64,000 nucleotides of DNA from Agrobacterium genomosp. 13 str. CFBP 6927 (GCA_900012615.1 LT009757.1:1216195-1280194), one strand, 5' to 3'; shown: positions 50,770 through 59,541, numbered from the stretch's first letter. Numbers and translations are program-made. The notes: a model not told the origin generated them from the letters alone.

Positions 50770-52023
50770 ATGCGCAAATATTCCGTTTTTGCCGTGGCGC
50801 GCGAGGCGTTGCGGGGTCATAAAGGGTGGGATGCGCAATGGGCGTCGCCCGAGCCGCGCAAGGACTATGACGTCATCATCATCGGCGGCGGCGGCCATGG
50901 TCTTGGGGCTGCTTATTATCTTGCCAAGGAACACGGCATTACCAATGTCGCGGTGCTGGAAAAAGGCTGGCTCGGCGGCGGCAATACCGGCCGCAACACC
51001 ACCATCATCCGCTCCAATTATCTCTATGAAGAGAGCATGGATATTTATGAGCATTCCCTGAAACTGTGGGAAGGCCTGAGCCAGGATCTCAATTACAACG
51101 TCATGTATTCGGCGCGCGGCGTGATGATGCTGTCGCACAATATTCACGACCAGCAGTCCTTTAAGCGACATATCAACGCCAACCGCCTTTATGGCATCGA
51201 CAATGAGTGGCTGACGCCGGAACAGGCAAAAGCATATTGTCCGCCGCTCGATATTTCCGGCAATGCCCGTTATCCGATCAATGGTGCCGCCCTGCAGCGC
51301 CGCGGCGGCACGGCGCGCCATGATGCGGTCGCCTGGGGATATGCGCGCGCGGCTTCCGATCGCGGCGTGCACATCATCCAGAATTGCGAGGTCACGGCCA
51401 TCAGGCGCGGGCCGGACGGTGCGGTGACGGGTGTTGAAACCAATCGCGGTTTCATCGGCGCGAAGAAGATCGGCGTTTCTGCCGCTGGTCACTCCTCCAT
51501 CGTGATGAAGATGGCGGATGTGCGCGTGCCCTTACATTCCAACCCGCTGCAGGCGCTGGTGTCGGAACCGCTGAAGCCGATCTTCCCCTGTGTGGTGATG
51601 TCCAACACGGTCCACGCCTATATTTCGCAATCCGACAAGGGCGAGCTGGTCATCGGCGCTGGCACCGACCAGTATAATTCCTACTCCCAGACCGGCGGCC
51701 TCCAGATCATCACCCATACGCTCGACGCCATCTGCGAGCTGTTCCCGATCTTCCGCCGCGTCAAGATGATGCGGCAATGGGGCGGCATCACCGACAACAC
51801 GCCGGATCGTTCCGCCATCCAGAGCGTGACGCCGGTGCCCAATCTCTTCGTCAATTGCGGCTGGGGAACGGGTGGTTTCAAGGCGACGCCGGGCTCGGCC
51901 AATCTGTTCGCGCATCTGATTGCCCGCGGCGAGCCGCATCGTCTGGCCGCCGGACTGACGCTCGACCGGTTCCGCACCGGACGTCTGATCGATGAGGCCG
52001 CCGCCGCTGCGGTGGCGCATTGA
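50770..52023 (+). CDS. soxB: Sarcosine oxidase beta subunit SoxB
   Basis: A 417-residue flavoprotein subunit of heterotetrameric sarcosine oxidase, which demethylates sarcosine to glycine, passing the one-carbon unit to tetrahydrofolate. The FAD-binding front is DYDVIIIGGGGHGLGAAYYLAKEHG (here in parts: DYDVIIIGGGGHGLG) and WLGGGNTGRNTTIIRSNY, which contains residues for FMN/FAD contact in the family. The end reads NCGWGTGGFKATPGSANLFAH. GAGGAG precedes the ATG at 50770; the ATG at 50752 overlaps the site. First gene of the sox operon. Confidence 0.95.
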   Translation: MRKYSVFAVAREALRGHKGWDAQWASPEPRKDYDVIIIGGGGHGLGAAYYLAKEHGITNVAVLEKGWLGGGNTGRNTTIIRSNYLYEESMDIYEHSLKLWEGLSQDLNYNVMYSARGVMMLSHNIHDQQSFKRHINANRLYGIDNEWLTPEQAKAYCPPLDISGNARYPINGAALQRRGGTARHDAVAWGYARAASDRGVHIIQNCEVTAIRRGPDGAVTGVETNRGFIGAKKIGVSAAGHSSIVMKMADVRVPLHSNPLQALVSEPLKPIFPCVVMSNTVHAYISQSDKGELVIGAGTDQYNSYSQTGGLQIITHTLDAICELFPIFRRVKMMRQWGGITDNTPDRSAIQSVTPVPNLFVNCGWGTGGFKATPGSANLFAHLIARGEPHRLAAGLTLDRFRTGRLIDEAAAAAVAH

Positions 52024-52433
52024 TGCTGGCGGCGGCTTTGGTTGCGGCCAATATGTCCGGTGCGTCGGTAATGGTGCCGGCGGGCAGCTTCGTTCCGGAG
52101 GCGGGAGATTTTCGCAGCCAGCAAATCCGCAGGATGCAGGGTGAACGCGACTGGCCCTTCGTGGCGGAAAAAGGCCTGCTTCTTTGCGCGCCGAGCCTGA
52201 TGGAGAAGCTCGTCTATTTCGTCGGCGAGAAGGAAAATGGCGAACAGGACGAACCCTTCGCGATCGACACCGACATGATGGCGGTTGCCATCATCAATAT
52301 GGGTCGGGCCTCGGCGCTGAAACCATTCGATAATTTCGAGCAGCTCTTGAAGCGGCTTTCCCCCTTTGTTGCGATGGGAAAGCGGCTGTGTGACCAACCC
52401 GCCGGAAGCGTCCTTCCGGAAAATTCTCTTTGA
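52023..52433 (+). CDS. Unknown protein encoded between soxB and soxD
   Basis: A 136-residue protein starting by overlapping the soxB stop by one base (TGATG) and ending 13 bases before soxD. It has a hydrophobic alanine-rich N-terminus (LAAALVAANMSGASVMVPAGSF) that could be a weak signal or a beta hairpin. The core VAEKGLLLCAPSLMEKLVYFVGE, DEPFAIDTDMMAVAIINMG, and an amphipathic C-terminal helix (FDNFEQLLKRLSPFVAMGKRL) look like a folded domain, not noise. I do not recognise the family. Its place suggests a helper for sarcosine oxidase assembly, flavinylation or regulation, but that is only context. Codon use matches its neighbours. Confidence 0.7.
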   Translation: MLAAALVAANMSGASVMVPAGSFVPEAGDFRSQQIRRMQGERDWPFVAEKGLLLCAPSLMEKLVYFVGEKENGEQDEPFAIDTDMMAVAIINMGRASALKPFDNFEQLLKRLSPFVAMGKRLCDQPAGSVLPENSL

Positions 52434-52446
52434 AGGTGGAGCGACG

Positions 52447-52761
52447 ATGCTTCTGATCCATTGCCCCTATTGCCGGGAAGACCGTTCCGAACTCGAATTC
52501 CGCTGGGCGGGTGAAGCCCACATCGCCAGGCCGGAAAACATCGCCGATATTTCCGACGAGGCCTTCGCCGAATATTTCTTCATTCGCGACAATGACAAGG
52601 GTCTCGTTTTCGAGCGCTGGCGTCACATTCACGGCTGCGGCCGGTTCTTCAACGCGGCCCGCGATTCGGTCAGCGACAAATTTTTGATGACCTACAAGGC
52701 AGGCGAACCGAAGCCGGATGCCGAGACGGTTCTTTCCGGAGAGAAGGGAGAGGCGCAATGA
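52447..52761 (+). CDS. soxD: Sarcosine oxidase delta subunit SoxD
   Basis: A 104-residue zinc-binding subunit. The ligand set typical of SoxD is present: C6 and C9 in HCPYC, and the H/C pair near residues 60-64 in WRHIHGCGRFF. GGTGGAG lies seven bases before the ATG; the earlier ATG at 52366 is inside the preceding gene and lacks this site. Its stop overlaps the soxA start by four bases, so the two are coupled. Confidence 0.93.
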   Translation: MLLIHCPYCREDRSELEFRWAGEAHIARPENIADISDEAFAEYFFIRDNDKGLVFERWRHIHGCGRFFNAARDSVSDKFLMTYKAGEPKPDAETVLSGEKGEAQ

Positions 52762-55718
52762 GCGGCGCTTATCGCATCAAGGGCGCTGGCCGCCTGACAC
52801 CCGCCAGAACCGCGCGTTTCACCTTCGATGGCAAGATCTATCAGGCGCTGGAAGGCGACACGGTCGCATCCGCACTGCTGGCAAACGGTGTGCATCTGAT
52901 CGGTCGTTCGTTCAAATATCACCGGCCGCGCGGCTTTCTCTCCGCAGGTCCGGAAGAGCCGAATGCGCTGATCGACGTCTCGCGTGACAGCATGCGCAAG
53001 CAACCGAATGTCCGCGCCACGGTGCAGGATGTGTTCGACGGCGCGATCATCGCCTCACAGAACCGCTTTCCGTCGCTGTCCTTTGATATCAGTGCGATCA
53101 ACGATTTCCTGTCGCCGATGTTTGCAGCCGGCTTCTACTACAAGACCTTCATGTGGCCGAAGGCCGCCTGGCATAAAATCTATGAACCGATCATCCGCCG
53201 CGCTGCCGGTCTCGGCAAGGCGCCGAGCGAGCCGGATGCGGACCACTATTCCGGTCGATACGCCCATTGCGACGTGCTGGTGGCCGGCGGCGGCGTTGCC
53301 GGCCTGACGGCGGCTCTCGCGGCGGCGAAAACCGGCGCCAGCGTCATTCTGGTTGATGAGAATGCCGAAGTTGGCGGTGCACTGCGTTTCGATACCGGCA
53401 CGGTCATAGACGGCCTGCCCGGCTATGAGTGGGCGCAGAAGGTTCTGGCCGAGCTGAAATCCCTGCCCAATGTGCGTGTTCTGACCCGCACGACGGCCTT
53501 CGGTTACTACAATCATAATTTCGTGGCGCTCGCGGAACGCGTGACCGATCACCTCGCCACGCCGGCCAAACACCAGCCGCGCGAGAGACTGTGGCAGGTC
53601 CGGGCAGGGAAGGTCGTCCTGGCGGCAGGTGCGATCGAGCGTCATATGGTCTTTGCCAATAATGACCGTCCCGGCATCATGCTGGCCTCGGCTGCCCGTA
53701 TCTATCTCAACCATTATGGCGTGACCGTCGGCAATAATGTCGGCGTCTATACCGCCCATGATTCCGCCTATGAAACGGCGTTCGATCTGAAAAAAGCAGG
53801 CGTGAAGATCGCCGCCATCGTCGATTGCCGCGAGAACCCTGATGCACGGCTGCTGGACGAGGCGCGGGCGCTGGGCATCGAGGTGCTGGCAGGCCATAGT
53901 GTTTATGATACGGCGGGACGCCTGCGCGTTTCTTCCATGACCGTTGGCCGCAATGGCGGCTCGAACAAGCGCAAGATCGCCATCGATGCGCTCGTCGTTT
54001 CGGCCGGTTGGACGCCTTCGGTGCATCTCTTTTCGCAATCGCGCGGCAAGCTGAAGTTTGACGCGGCTAACCAGCGCTTCCTGCCGGATATCCATGTGCA
54101 GAACTGTGTGTCCGTCGGTGCCTGTAATGGCACGGACGACCTCGCCGCATTGATTGCCGAGGCTGCCGCAGCAGGTGGTGGCGCCGTGGAATTTTCCGGC
54201 GAGAATGCGCGGGCCTGGACCGGCGGCATGATCGGTGCTGCCGAAGGGGCGGGCGAGGGCACCGGGGTCAAGGCCTTCATCGATTTCCAGCATGATGTCT
54301 GCGCCAAGGATATTCGCCTTGCCGTGCGCGAGGGCATGCACTCCGTCGAGCATATCAAGCGCTTTACCACCAATGGCATGGCGTCCGATCAGGGCAAGAT
54401 GTCCAACATGCACGGTCTTGCCATCGCCTCTGAAGCGCTTGGGCGGGATTTGCCAAAGGTCGGTCTCACCACCTTCCGCCAGCCCTATACGCCGGTCACC
54501 TTTGGCACGCTCATCAACCATTCACGCGGCGCGCTGTTCGATCCGGCCCGCAAGACGCCAATGCATGAGGAAGAGCTGGCTGCCGGTGCGGTCTTCGAGG
54601 ATGTCGGCAACTGGAAGCGTGCATGGTTCTTCCCGCGTCCGGGCGAAGACATGCACGAGGCCATCAACCGCGAATGCAAAACGGTGCGTGAAAGCGTCGG
54701 CGTGTTCGATGCCTCGACACTCGGGAAGATCGAGGTTGTCGGGCCGGATGCGGCGAAGTTCCTGAACCTCATCTACACCAATGCCTGGGATACGCTGAAA
54801 CCCGGCCGCTGCCGTTACGGTATCATGACCCGCGAGGATGGTTTTGTTTATGATGACGGCGTTGTCGGGCGTCTCGCCGAGGATCGTTTCCATGTGACGA
54901 CGACGACGGGCGGCGCGCCGCGCGTGTTGCAGCATATGGAGGATTATCTCCAGACCGAATTCCCCGATCTCAACGTCTGGCTGACCTCGGCCACCGAACA
55001 ATGGGCGGTGATTGCCGTGCAGGGTCCGAAGGCGCGCGAGGTGATTGCGCCCTTCGTCGAGGGCATCGACCTTTCTCCGGAAGCCTTCCCGCATATGGCG
55101 GTGGCCGAAGGCACCTTCTGCGGCGTGCCGACGCGGCTTTTCCGCGTGTCCTTCACCGGCGAACTGGGTTTCGAAATCAACGTTCCGGCCGATTACGGCG
55201 CGGCCGTCTGGACCGCGATCCGCGAAAGGGCGGAAGCGGTCGGCGGCTGCCTTTATGGCACTGAGACCATGCACATATTGCGTGCGGAAAAGGGCTACAT
55301 CATCGTCGGGCAGGATACCGATGGCACGGTGACACCTGACGATGCCGGGCTCGCCTGGGCGGTTTCGAAAAAGAAGACGGATTTCGTCGGTATCCGCGGT
55401 CTGAAGCGCCCGGATCTGATGCGCTCCGGCCGCAAGCAGCTTGTGGGACTGAAGACAAAGGACCGGCTGACCGTTCCGGAAGAGGGCGGCCAGATCGTTG
55501 TCGATCCGAACCAGCCAAAACCCATGACCATGCTCGGCCATGTCACGTCGGCCTATTGGTCGGAAAATCTGGGCCACTCCATTGCATTCGCGCTGGTGGC
55601 GGATGGAAGGGCGCGCATGGGCGAAACGCTTTATATCCCGCTTGCCGATAAAACCATTGCCGTCGAAGTGACCGACATGGTCTTCCTCGACAAGGAAGGA
55701 GCCCGTCTCAATGGCTGA
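52758..55718 (+). CDS. soxA: Sarcosine oxidase alpha subunit SoxA
   Basis: A 986-residue subunit. The N-terminal part (about 1-95) resembles the Fer2_4 domain (KIYQALEGDTVASALLANGVH). An NAD-binding module follows (DVLVAGGGVAGLTAALAAAKTGASV), then a SoxA-type A3 link and the C-terminal aminomethyltransferase (GcvT-like) domain from about 600 (MHEEELAAG, YGIMTREDGFVYDDGVVGRL, FTGELGFEINVPADYG), which binds folate and takes the methyl group. Length and layout match SoxA. Coupled to soxD and soxG by overlaps of four and eight bases. Confidence 0.95.
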   Translation: MSGAYRIKGAGRLTPARTARFTFDGKIYQALEGDTVASALLANGVHLIGRSFKYHRPRGFLSAGPEEPNALIDVSRDSMRKQPNVRATVQDVFDGAIIASQNRFPSLSFDISAINDFLSPMFAAGFYYKTFMWPKAAWHKIYEPIIRRAAGLGKAPSEPDADHYSGRYAHCDVLVAGGGVAGLTAALAAAKTGASVILVDENAEVGGALRFDTGTVIDGLPGYEWAQKVLAELKSLPNVRVLTRTTAFGYYNHNFVALAERVTDHLATPAKHQPRERLWQVRAGKVVLAAGAIERHMVFANNDRPGIMLASAARIYLNHYGVTVGNNVGVYTAHDSAYETAFDLKKAGVKIAAIVDCRENPDARLLDEARALGIEVLAGHSVYDTAGRLRVSSMTVGRNGGSNKRKIAIDALVVSAGWTPSVHLFSQSRGKLKFDAANQRFLPDIHVQNCVSVGACNGTDDLAALIAEAAAAGGGAVEFSGENARAWTGGMIGAAEGAGEGTGVKAFIDFQHDVCAKDIRLAVREGMHSVEHIKRFTTNGMASDQGKMSNMHGLAIASEALGRDLPKVGLTTFRQPYTPVTFGTLINHSRGALFDPARKTPMHEEELAAGAVFEDVGNWKRAWFFPRPGEDMHEAINRECKTVRESVGVFDASTLGKIEVVGPDAAKFLNLIYTNAWDTLKPGRCRYGIMTREDGFVYDDGVVGRLAEDRFHVTTTTGGAPRVLQHMEDYLQTEFPDLNVWLTSATEQWAVIAVQGPKAREVIAPFVEGIDLSPEAFPHMAVAEGTFCGVPTRLFRVSFTGELGFEINVPADYGAAVWTAIRERAEAVGGCLYGTETMHILRAEKGYIIVGQDTDGTVTPDDAGLAWAVSKKKTDFVGIRGLKRPDLMRSGRKQLVGLKTKDRLTVPEEGGQIVVDPNQPKPMTMLGHVTSAYWSENLGHSIAFALVADGRARMGETLYIPLADKTIAVEVTDMVFLDKEGARLNG

Positions 55719-56265
55719 TACGCTTCACGCAAAACGCAAATCCGTGCTGGAGGATTTCCATGGCGGCTCACCCTTCGTCTCGCTGAAGCCGGCAGCCGCC
55801 GCCTCGCGATTGTCGCTGCGCGCCCGGGAAGCTGCCCTGCCGGCCCTCTCGGAGGCGCTTGGCCTCGCCTTGCCCACCAGCCCGAAAAGCTCTGCGACAT
55901 CGGGCCTGCGCTCCGCTCTTTGGATCGGCCCGGATGAATGGCTGGTGATCGATCAGGGCGAAAGCGACCTGATGGCGGCGCTTGCCGGCGTCTCCGGCCT
56001 GTTTTCAGCAACCGACATTTCCCATCGCAACACGGCCGTCATCGTTTCCGGTCCCGGTGCGGAAGCAGCACTCAATGCCGGTTGCCCGCAGGATCTGTCG
56101 CTCGAAAAATTCCCCGTCGGCGCCTGCTCGCGCACGGTTTTCGGCAAGGCTGAAGTTGTGTTGCTGCGCACGGCTGACGATACGTTTCGCGTGGAATGCT
56201 GGCGCTCTTTCGCCGAATATGTCGGCGGCCTGTTGCAGGAGGCAGCGCAGGACATATTCACCTGA
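55711..56265 (+). CDS. soxG: Sarcosine oxidase gamma subunit SoxG
   Basis: A 184-residue subunit with GcvT-like fold. The LPTSPKSSATSGLRSALWIGPDEWLVI text and FSATDISHRNTAVIVSGPGAEAALNAGCPQDLSLE region are typical of SoxG, followed by GACSRTVFGKAEVVLLRTADDTFRVECWRSFAEYV. It completes the soxB-X-D-A-G operon and overlaps soxA by eight bases. No terminator is seen in the 77-base gap to the convergent metalloprotease. Confidence 0.93.
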   Translation: MADTLHAKRKSVLEDFHGGSPFVSLKPAAAASRLSLRAREAALPALSEALGLALPTSPKSSATSGLRSALWIGPDEWLVIDQGESDLMAALAGVSGLFSATDISHRNTAVIVSGPGAEAALNAGCPQDLSLEKFPVGACSRTVFGKAEVVLLRTADDTFRVECWRSFAEYVGGLLQEAAQDIFT

Positions 56266-56342
56266 ATTTCCATGCCGCCCCAGAAATGAAATGCCTTGTA
56301 TCGGCCTCGAATAACTTTCTCGGTCAGAAAAGATGTCTGGGT

Positions 56343-57083
56343 TTAGAGAGTCTGCACATAGCCGACGCCGGCCTCCAGCGCGTCCTTGAACGCCAGGCGT
56401 TGATGATAACTGGCTAGAAAACCCGCTTTTACGGCATTACCGCGCTCGTCCGGTGTGCCGTGATGCCCTGGATGGTCAACCGCGTGATCTCCCACGCTGA
56501 ATTGTGCCAGGGCGATCGTCGCCGCAGGGAAATTTTCGTTATCTAGCTTGCGGCGGCCTGCGAAATATCCTGCGAGATAGTCCGCATGCAGCTCTATTCT
56601 TTTGACCGTCGGTTGTCCGCCCAGCCGGTCATCTATCCCATATTTATATTGTGCTATATGGCCGAATTCATGGGCGCAAACCGCGGCGATATAGGCGGCC
56701 GGATAGGCTGGCTGGTTCAGAAACTCCTGGAGAAAACGCAGGCCGAAAAGAACCGTGCCGTCCGAGCGACCCATATAGTTGGCCGGGCTGGCATAGGCAT
56801 TCTTTCCCTTCGCATCATCGAGATAGGTGAAGCCGGGGAGGACATCAAACAGGTTACTCAGATAGTTCAACGTCTGGGCCAGTGCATAGTCGAAGTCCTT
56901 GTCCCCGGAAGTGGAGACCGGGGACTGGCCATCAACATATGAGAATTCCATCGTCTGGTTATTCGTTTCGGATGCAATCTCTGCGGCCGTCAGCGTGCAG
57001 CCGCTATAGGTTTGACACCAGCATCTACCAGGTAATGCGAGGCTGGCGCCACATCCGACAAGAAGGCCGCGTCTTGTAATCAT
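56343..57083 (-). CDS. Exported zinc metalloprotease (YpfJ-like gluzincin)
   Basis: A 246-residue protein. It starts with twin arginines and a short hydrophobic stretch (TRRGLLVGCGASLALPG), a likely Tat or Sec signal. The catalytic motif HEFGH is at 138-142, with a third ligand Glu164 in RIELHADYLAGYFAG; this HExxH...E..AD..AG plus HHGTPDERGNAVKAGF is the pattern of YpfJ-type putative neutral metalloproteases. GAGGTG precedes the ATG at 57083; the open frame up to 57257 reads through the neighbouring gene's repeat. It lies ten bases after the NP-repeat protein gene, so both are cotranscribed. Substrate unknown. Confidence 0.82.
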   Translation of the reverse strand: MITRRGLLVGCGASLALPGRCWCQTYSGCTLTAAEIASETNNQTMEFSYVDGQSPVSTSGDKDFDYALAQTLNYLSNLFDVLPGFTYLDDAKGKNAYASPANYMGRSDGTVLFGLRFLQEFLNQPAYPAAYIAAVCAHEFGHIAQYKYGIDDRLGGQPTVKRIELHADYLAGYFAGRRKLDNENFPAATIALAQFSVGDHAVDHPGHHGTPDERGNAVKAGFLASYHQRLAFKDALEAGVGYVQTL

Positions 57084-57093
57084 GGCGTTCACC

Positions 57094-57624
57094 TCAGGGG
57101 CAAAGTTCGGGAAATTTTTGGCATGCCTGGTTGTCTGGGGGTGGCTTGGGGACCGGATTGGGATTTGGGTTTGGATTTGGGTTTGGGTTTGGGTTTGGGG
57201 TAGGGGGAGTGGGGTTCGCGATTCCGCCAGGCACCGAATTAAACTGAAAATTCTCAAACCGCTGCGTCATTTGAGAAAATGCGAGTTGCCAATCCGCATA
57301 TCCATTCTGGTGAACGGTCCTGCAAGTCAAAAAACTACCCAGCGGCAGTACATTTTCCCCGCCGATCATAACGTTATGAACAGGTCCAAGTTGAACCAGC
57401 GGAGGATAACGACCTGTTCCACCTGTCTGTTGAAAAATAGCAAATAATGCCTGCTGTCCAAAAGCGGACTGTAGTTGCGGGCCCCCCATTTGAAGCAGGG
57501 TGGCAATGGTTGCGCAGGCATTCATGGCGGCCTGTGACCCCATTTGCTGCTGCGCAGCTGCCGGATCTGCAACCAAGGTGAAAAGTGCAAGTATATTTAT
57601 GAGTTTCGGGGCTTTGATACGCAA
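57094..57624 (-). CDS. Exported protein with C-terminal Asn-Pro repeat
   Basis: A 176-residue protein of no family known to me. Residues 1-24 form a signal peptide (LINILALFTLVADPAAAQ). A globular middle (about 25-135) contains MNACATIATLLQMGGPQLQ, FGQQALFAIFQQTGG, and VLPLGSFLTCRTVHQNGYADWQ. From about residue 139 a Pro-rich tail begins, with eight Asn-Pro units in a row, then VPKPPPDNQACQKFPELCP; the last 11 residues contain two Cys. The start is TTG, supported by GAGGGGG. The repeat tail may be an extended cell-wall-free spacer, and the terminal Cys pair a disulfide knob. It pairs with the downstream protease gene. Confidence 0.75.
   Translation of the reverse strand: MRIKAPKLINILALFTLVADPAAAQQQMGSQAAMNACATIATLLQMGGPQLQSAFGQQALFAIFQQTGGTGRYPPLVQLGPVHNVMIGGENVLPLGSFLTCRTVHQNGYADWQLAFSQMTQRFENFQFNSVPGGIANPTPPTPNPNPNPNPNPNPNPVPKPPPDNQACQKFPELCP
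57154..57200. repeat. Imperfect hexanucleotide tandem repeat (TTTGGG)n
   Basis: About seven to eight imperfect copies of a six-base unit (TTTGGG with occasional TTGGGA/TTTGGA), encoding the Asn-Pro run on the minus strand. A six-base unit keeps the frame when copies are gained or lost, so the length of the spacer could vary between strains. Confidence 0.85.
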
Positions 57625-57715
57625 TTAAAATCCCCCTCTAGATAAGGTCTCATGAAGAGGAGCACGGTTGTATTTCTTTTACAAGTACTAGTTGGATCTT
57701 TGGCGGGCGCTTCGC

Positions 57716-58771
57716 TTAGAATCTCTGCTTTTCCGCTTCCCACCCCCGCCATTCCACCCAGCGTCCATGGAAATCGGCACGGCCGATTTCCTGTTTCTCG
57801 CCGGTCGGCCAGATTTGCAGGGTAATAGCGGCGCTTCCCGGTGTCGCATCCGCTTCCATCTGCAGGCGGGCAAGCGGCGCATCCGGCGTTGCGCGGGCGC
57901 CGGCTTCGACAATCAGTGCCTCGCCGGCCTGTTTCAAAATCTCCGGGAAATATTGCCAGGCAACCGAATGATAGACGACATGGGTAGCGCCCGGATGGTC
58001 CGTGGCAAGGCGGCGTTTCAGCCAGTCGATTGCGTCGGCTTTTTCGACGTGCAGGCCGTTCTCCTCTGCAATGCGAAGGGCCGCTGCCGTCCGCTCCAGC
58101 CTGTCGGTCTGGTCGGCCCAGAGATAGGATATCAGCCGCGAGCGATCCTCGGCGGACGAAGGATCGAGGGGGTTGAGATCGCAGCCGGCCCGCTCGATGA
58201 TATCGATCTGCGCATCGGGTGGGGTATTTCCGCGCCATTCGGGTGACATGAAAACTGCGGATTGCCGACCCCAGGCGAGATCACCAAGGCGATACTGGTA
58301 ACGGTCGAATTGCAGGTTGAGCCCGGCGCTTGCGCCGACCTCGGAAAGGGCCAGCGGCTTGCCGGTAAGTCCTGCTATGGAAAGGAAAGCTGGCAGCAGC
58401 ACGGCGGAACGACGGACTTCGTTGGTCTGCGGCGGTGATTTCAGTCTTTCGAGGATGAAGGCCGAATGGAAACGCAGCGCATCTGCACAAGCCCGCCAGA
58501 GGGCATCCTCGTTTTCGGGTGCGATATCGACAAGCGGTCCGATCTTATCCTCAAGAACAAGTGCATGCAGGGCACCTGCCAGCCGCAGGGGTACGGAATC
58601 GCCCGAGGGGCCGACATCGCCGGGCCAGGATAAAATCTTCTCGCCGACTTCCGTCTGGCGGTCCAGTCGCGCCGCCACCGCGCGGCAAAGCCGTGCGGTA
58701 AAGGGCGAACCAAGGTTGTCGCAGGCCCTTGCCTGCACGAGAAACGCATTCCTTACGGCTTCGTCATGCAT
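57716..58771 (-). CDS. DUF2332 protein
   Basis: A 351-residue protein of the DUF2332 family. The characteristic parts are FLVQARACDNLGSPFTARLC at the front, LRLAGALHALVL, LSEVGASAGLNLQFDRYQY (a SAM-like Gly loop), PSSAEDRSRLISYLWADQTDRL, and VVYHSVAWQYFP near the end. These suggest a Rossmann-type methyltransferase fold, but no activity is known. AAGGAG precedes the ATG at 58771, which is preferred over 58852. It lies 28 bases after the binding-protein-like gene on the same strand. Confidence 0.85.
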   Translation of the reverse strand: MHDEAVRNAFLVQARACDNLGSPFTARLCRAVAARLDRQTEVGEKILSWPGDVGPSGDSVPLRLAGALHALVLEDKIGPLVDIAPENEDALWRACADALRFHSAFILERLKSPPQTNEVRRSAVLLPAFLSIAGLTGKPLALSEVGASAGLNLQFDRYQYRLGDLAWGRQSAVFMSPEWRGNTPPDAQIDIIERAGCDLNPLDPSSAEDRSRLISYLWADQTDRLERTAAALRIAEENGLHVEKADAIDWLKRRLATDHPGATHVVYHSVAWQYFPEILKQAGEALIVEAGARATPDAPLARLQMEADATPGSAAITLQIWPTGEKQEIGRADFHGRWVEWRGWEAEKQRF

Positions 58772-58799
58772 GGGGCCGTCTCCTTTGCGCAATCTGGCG

Positions 58800-59528
58800 T
58801 TAACTGGCTCGATCAGCCTTACCATTGGCGATGGCTTGATCATCGAAACCAAAATTTCGCATCAGTGCGTGATGCTCGTCCGATCCAATATAACGACGCA
58901 GCGCCGCATCGACCGCGCTCTGGAGCTTCCGGTCTGATTGGCGGAAAGCAAATGCGCCTGAGGCCGCCGGTCGTTCCTCTGGTGATACGGCGACAATTTC
59001 GAGATCCAGCTGGGGATTTTGCTGTAGAAAGCCGAGATGCGCCATGGCCACGCTCGCATAGGCGTCGGCGCGCCCATCGACGACGGCCTGAGCGGCGTCG
59101 TCGTAGGTCTCGCAGATGAGGATGCGGTCATCGGGCATGCCCGCTTCCATCATTACGCGATGCTGGATCTGATCACGGATCGCGACCAGCGTACATTCCG
59201 GATCTCTCGTTGCCGAGGCGTATCCGTCCAGATTTCTAGGGTTGCCCTTCATCACCAGGAGGCCGTCGGGCAATGCCCAGATCGGATGGCTGAATGCAAC
59301 GATCCTTCTGCGTTCAGCCGTATTGAAGAGGCCCGTGGTCATGTCCCAGAGGTTTTCGTTCAGGCCAGGCAATAATTGCGAGAATTCGGCTTCGATGAAT
59401 TCAATGTCGTGAATGCCGATCATGGCCAGAATGACGCGCGCCAATTCCACATCGCAACCGGTGACATCACCGGTTTCGTTCCTGTAGTTGAACGGAGGTT
59501 CTATCAAATAGGCGAATCTCACAGACAC
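58800..59528 (-). CDS. Solute-binding (SBP_bac_3) domain protein without signal peptide
   Basis: A 242-residue amino-acid-type binding protein fold. The front RFAYLIEPPFNYRNETGDVTGCDVELARVIL and FIEAEFSQLLPGLNENLWDMTTGLFNTAERR match the first lobe of family 3 binding proteins; the second lobe ends SAVDAALRRYIGSDEHHALMRNFGF. No signal peptide or membrane helix is present, and no permease or ATPase gene lies near. The GTG start follows GGAG; a second GTG six bases on is also possible. It may be a cytoplasmic sensor, or an export-less remnant. It sits between maoC-like and DUF2332 genes. Confidence 0.75.
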   Translation of the reverse strand: MSVRFAYLIEPPFNYRNETGDVTGCDVELARVILAMIGIHDIEFIEAEFSQLLPGLNENLWDMTTGLFNTAERRRIVAFSHPIWALPDGLLVMKGNPRNLDGYASATRDPECTLVAIRDQIQHRVMMEAGMPDDRILICETYDDAAQAVVDGRADAYASVAMAHLGFLQQNPQLDLEIVAVSPEERPAASGAFAFRQSDRKLQSAVDAALRRYIGSDEHHALMRNFGFDDQAIANGKADRAS

Positions 59529-59541
59529 TCCGATCTCCCCA

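Noticed and set aside
53055-54521. 488-codon minus-strand open frame opposite soxA
   Set aside because: Antisense to a definite SoxA domain region; no start signal.
57154-57200. Possible CRISPR-like repeat
   Set aside because: Six-base unit without spacers, inside a coding frame; it encodes an Asn-Pro run.
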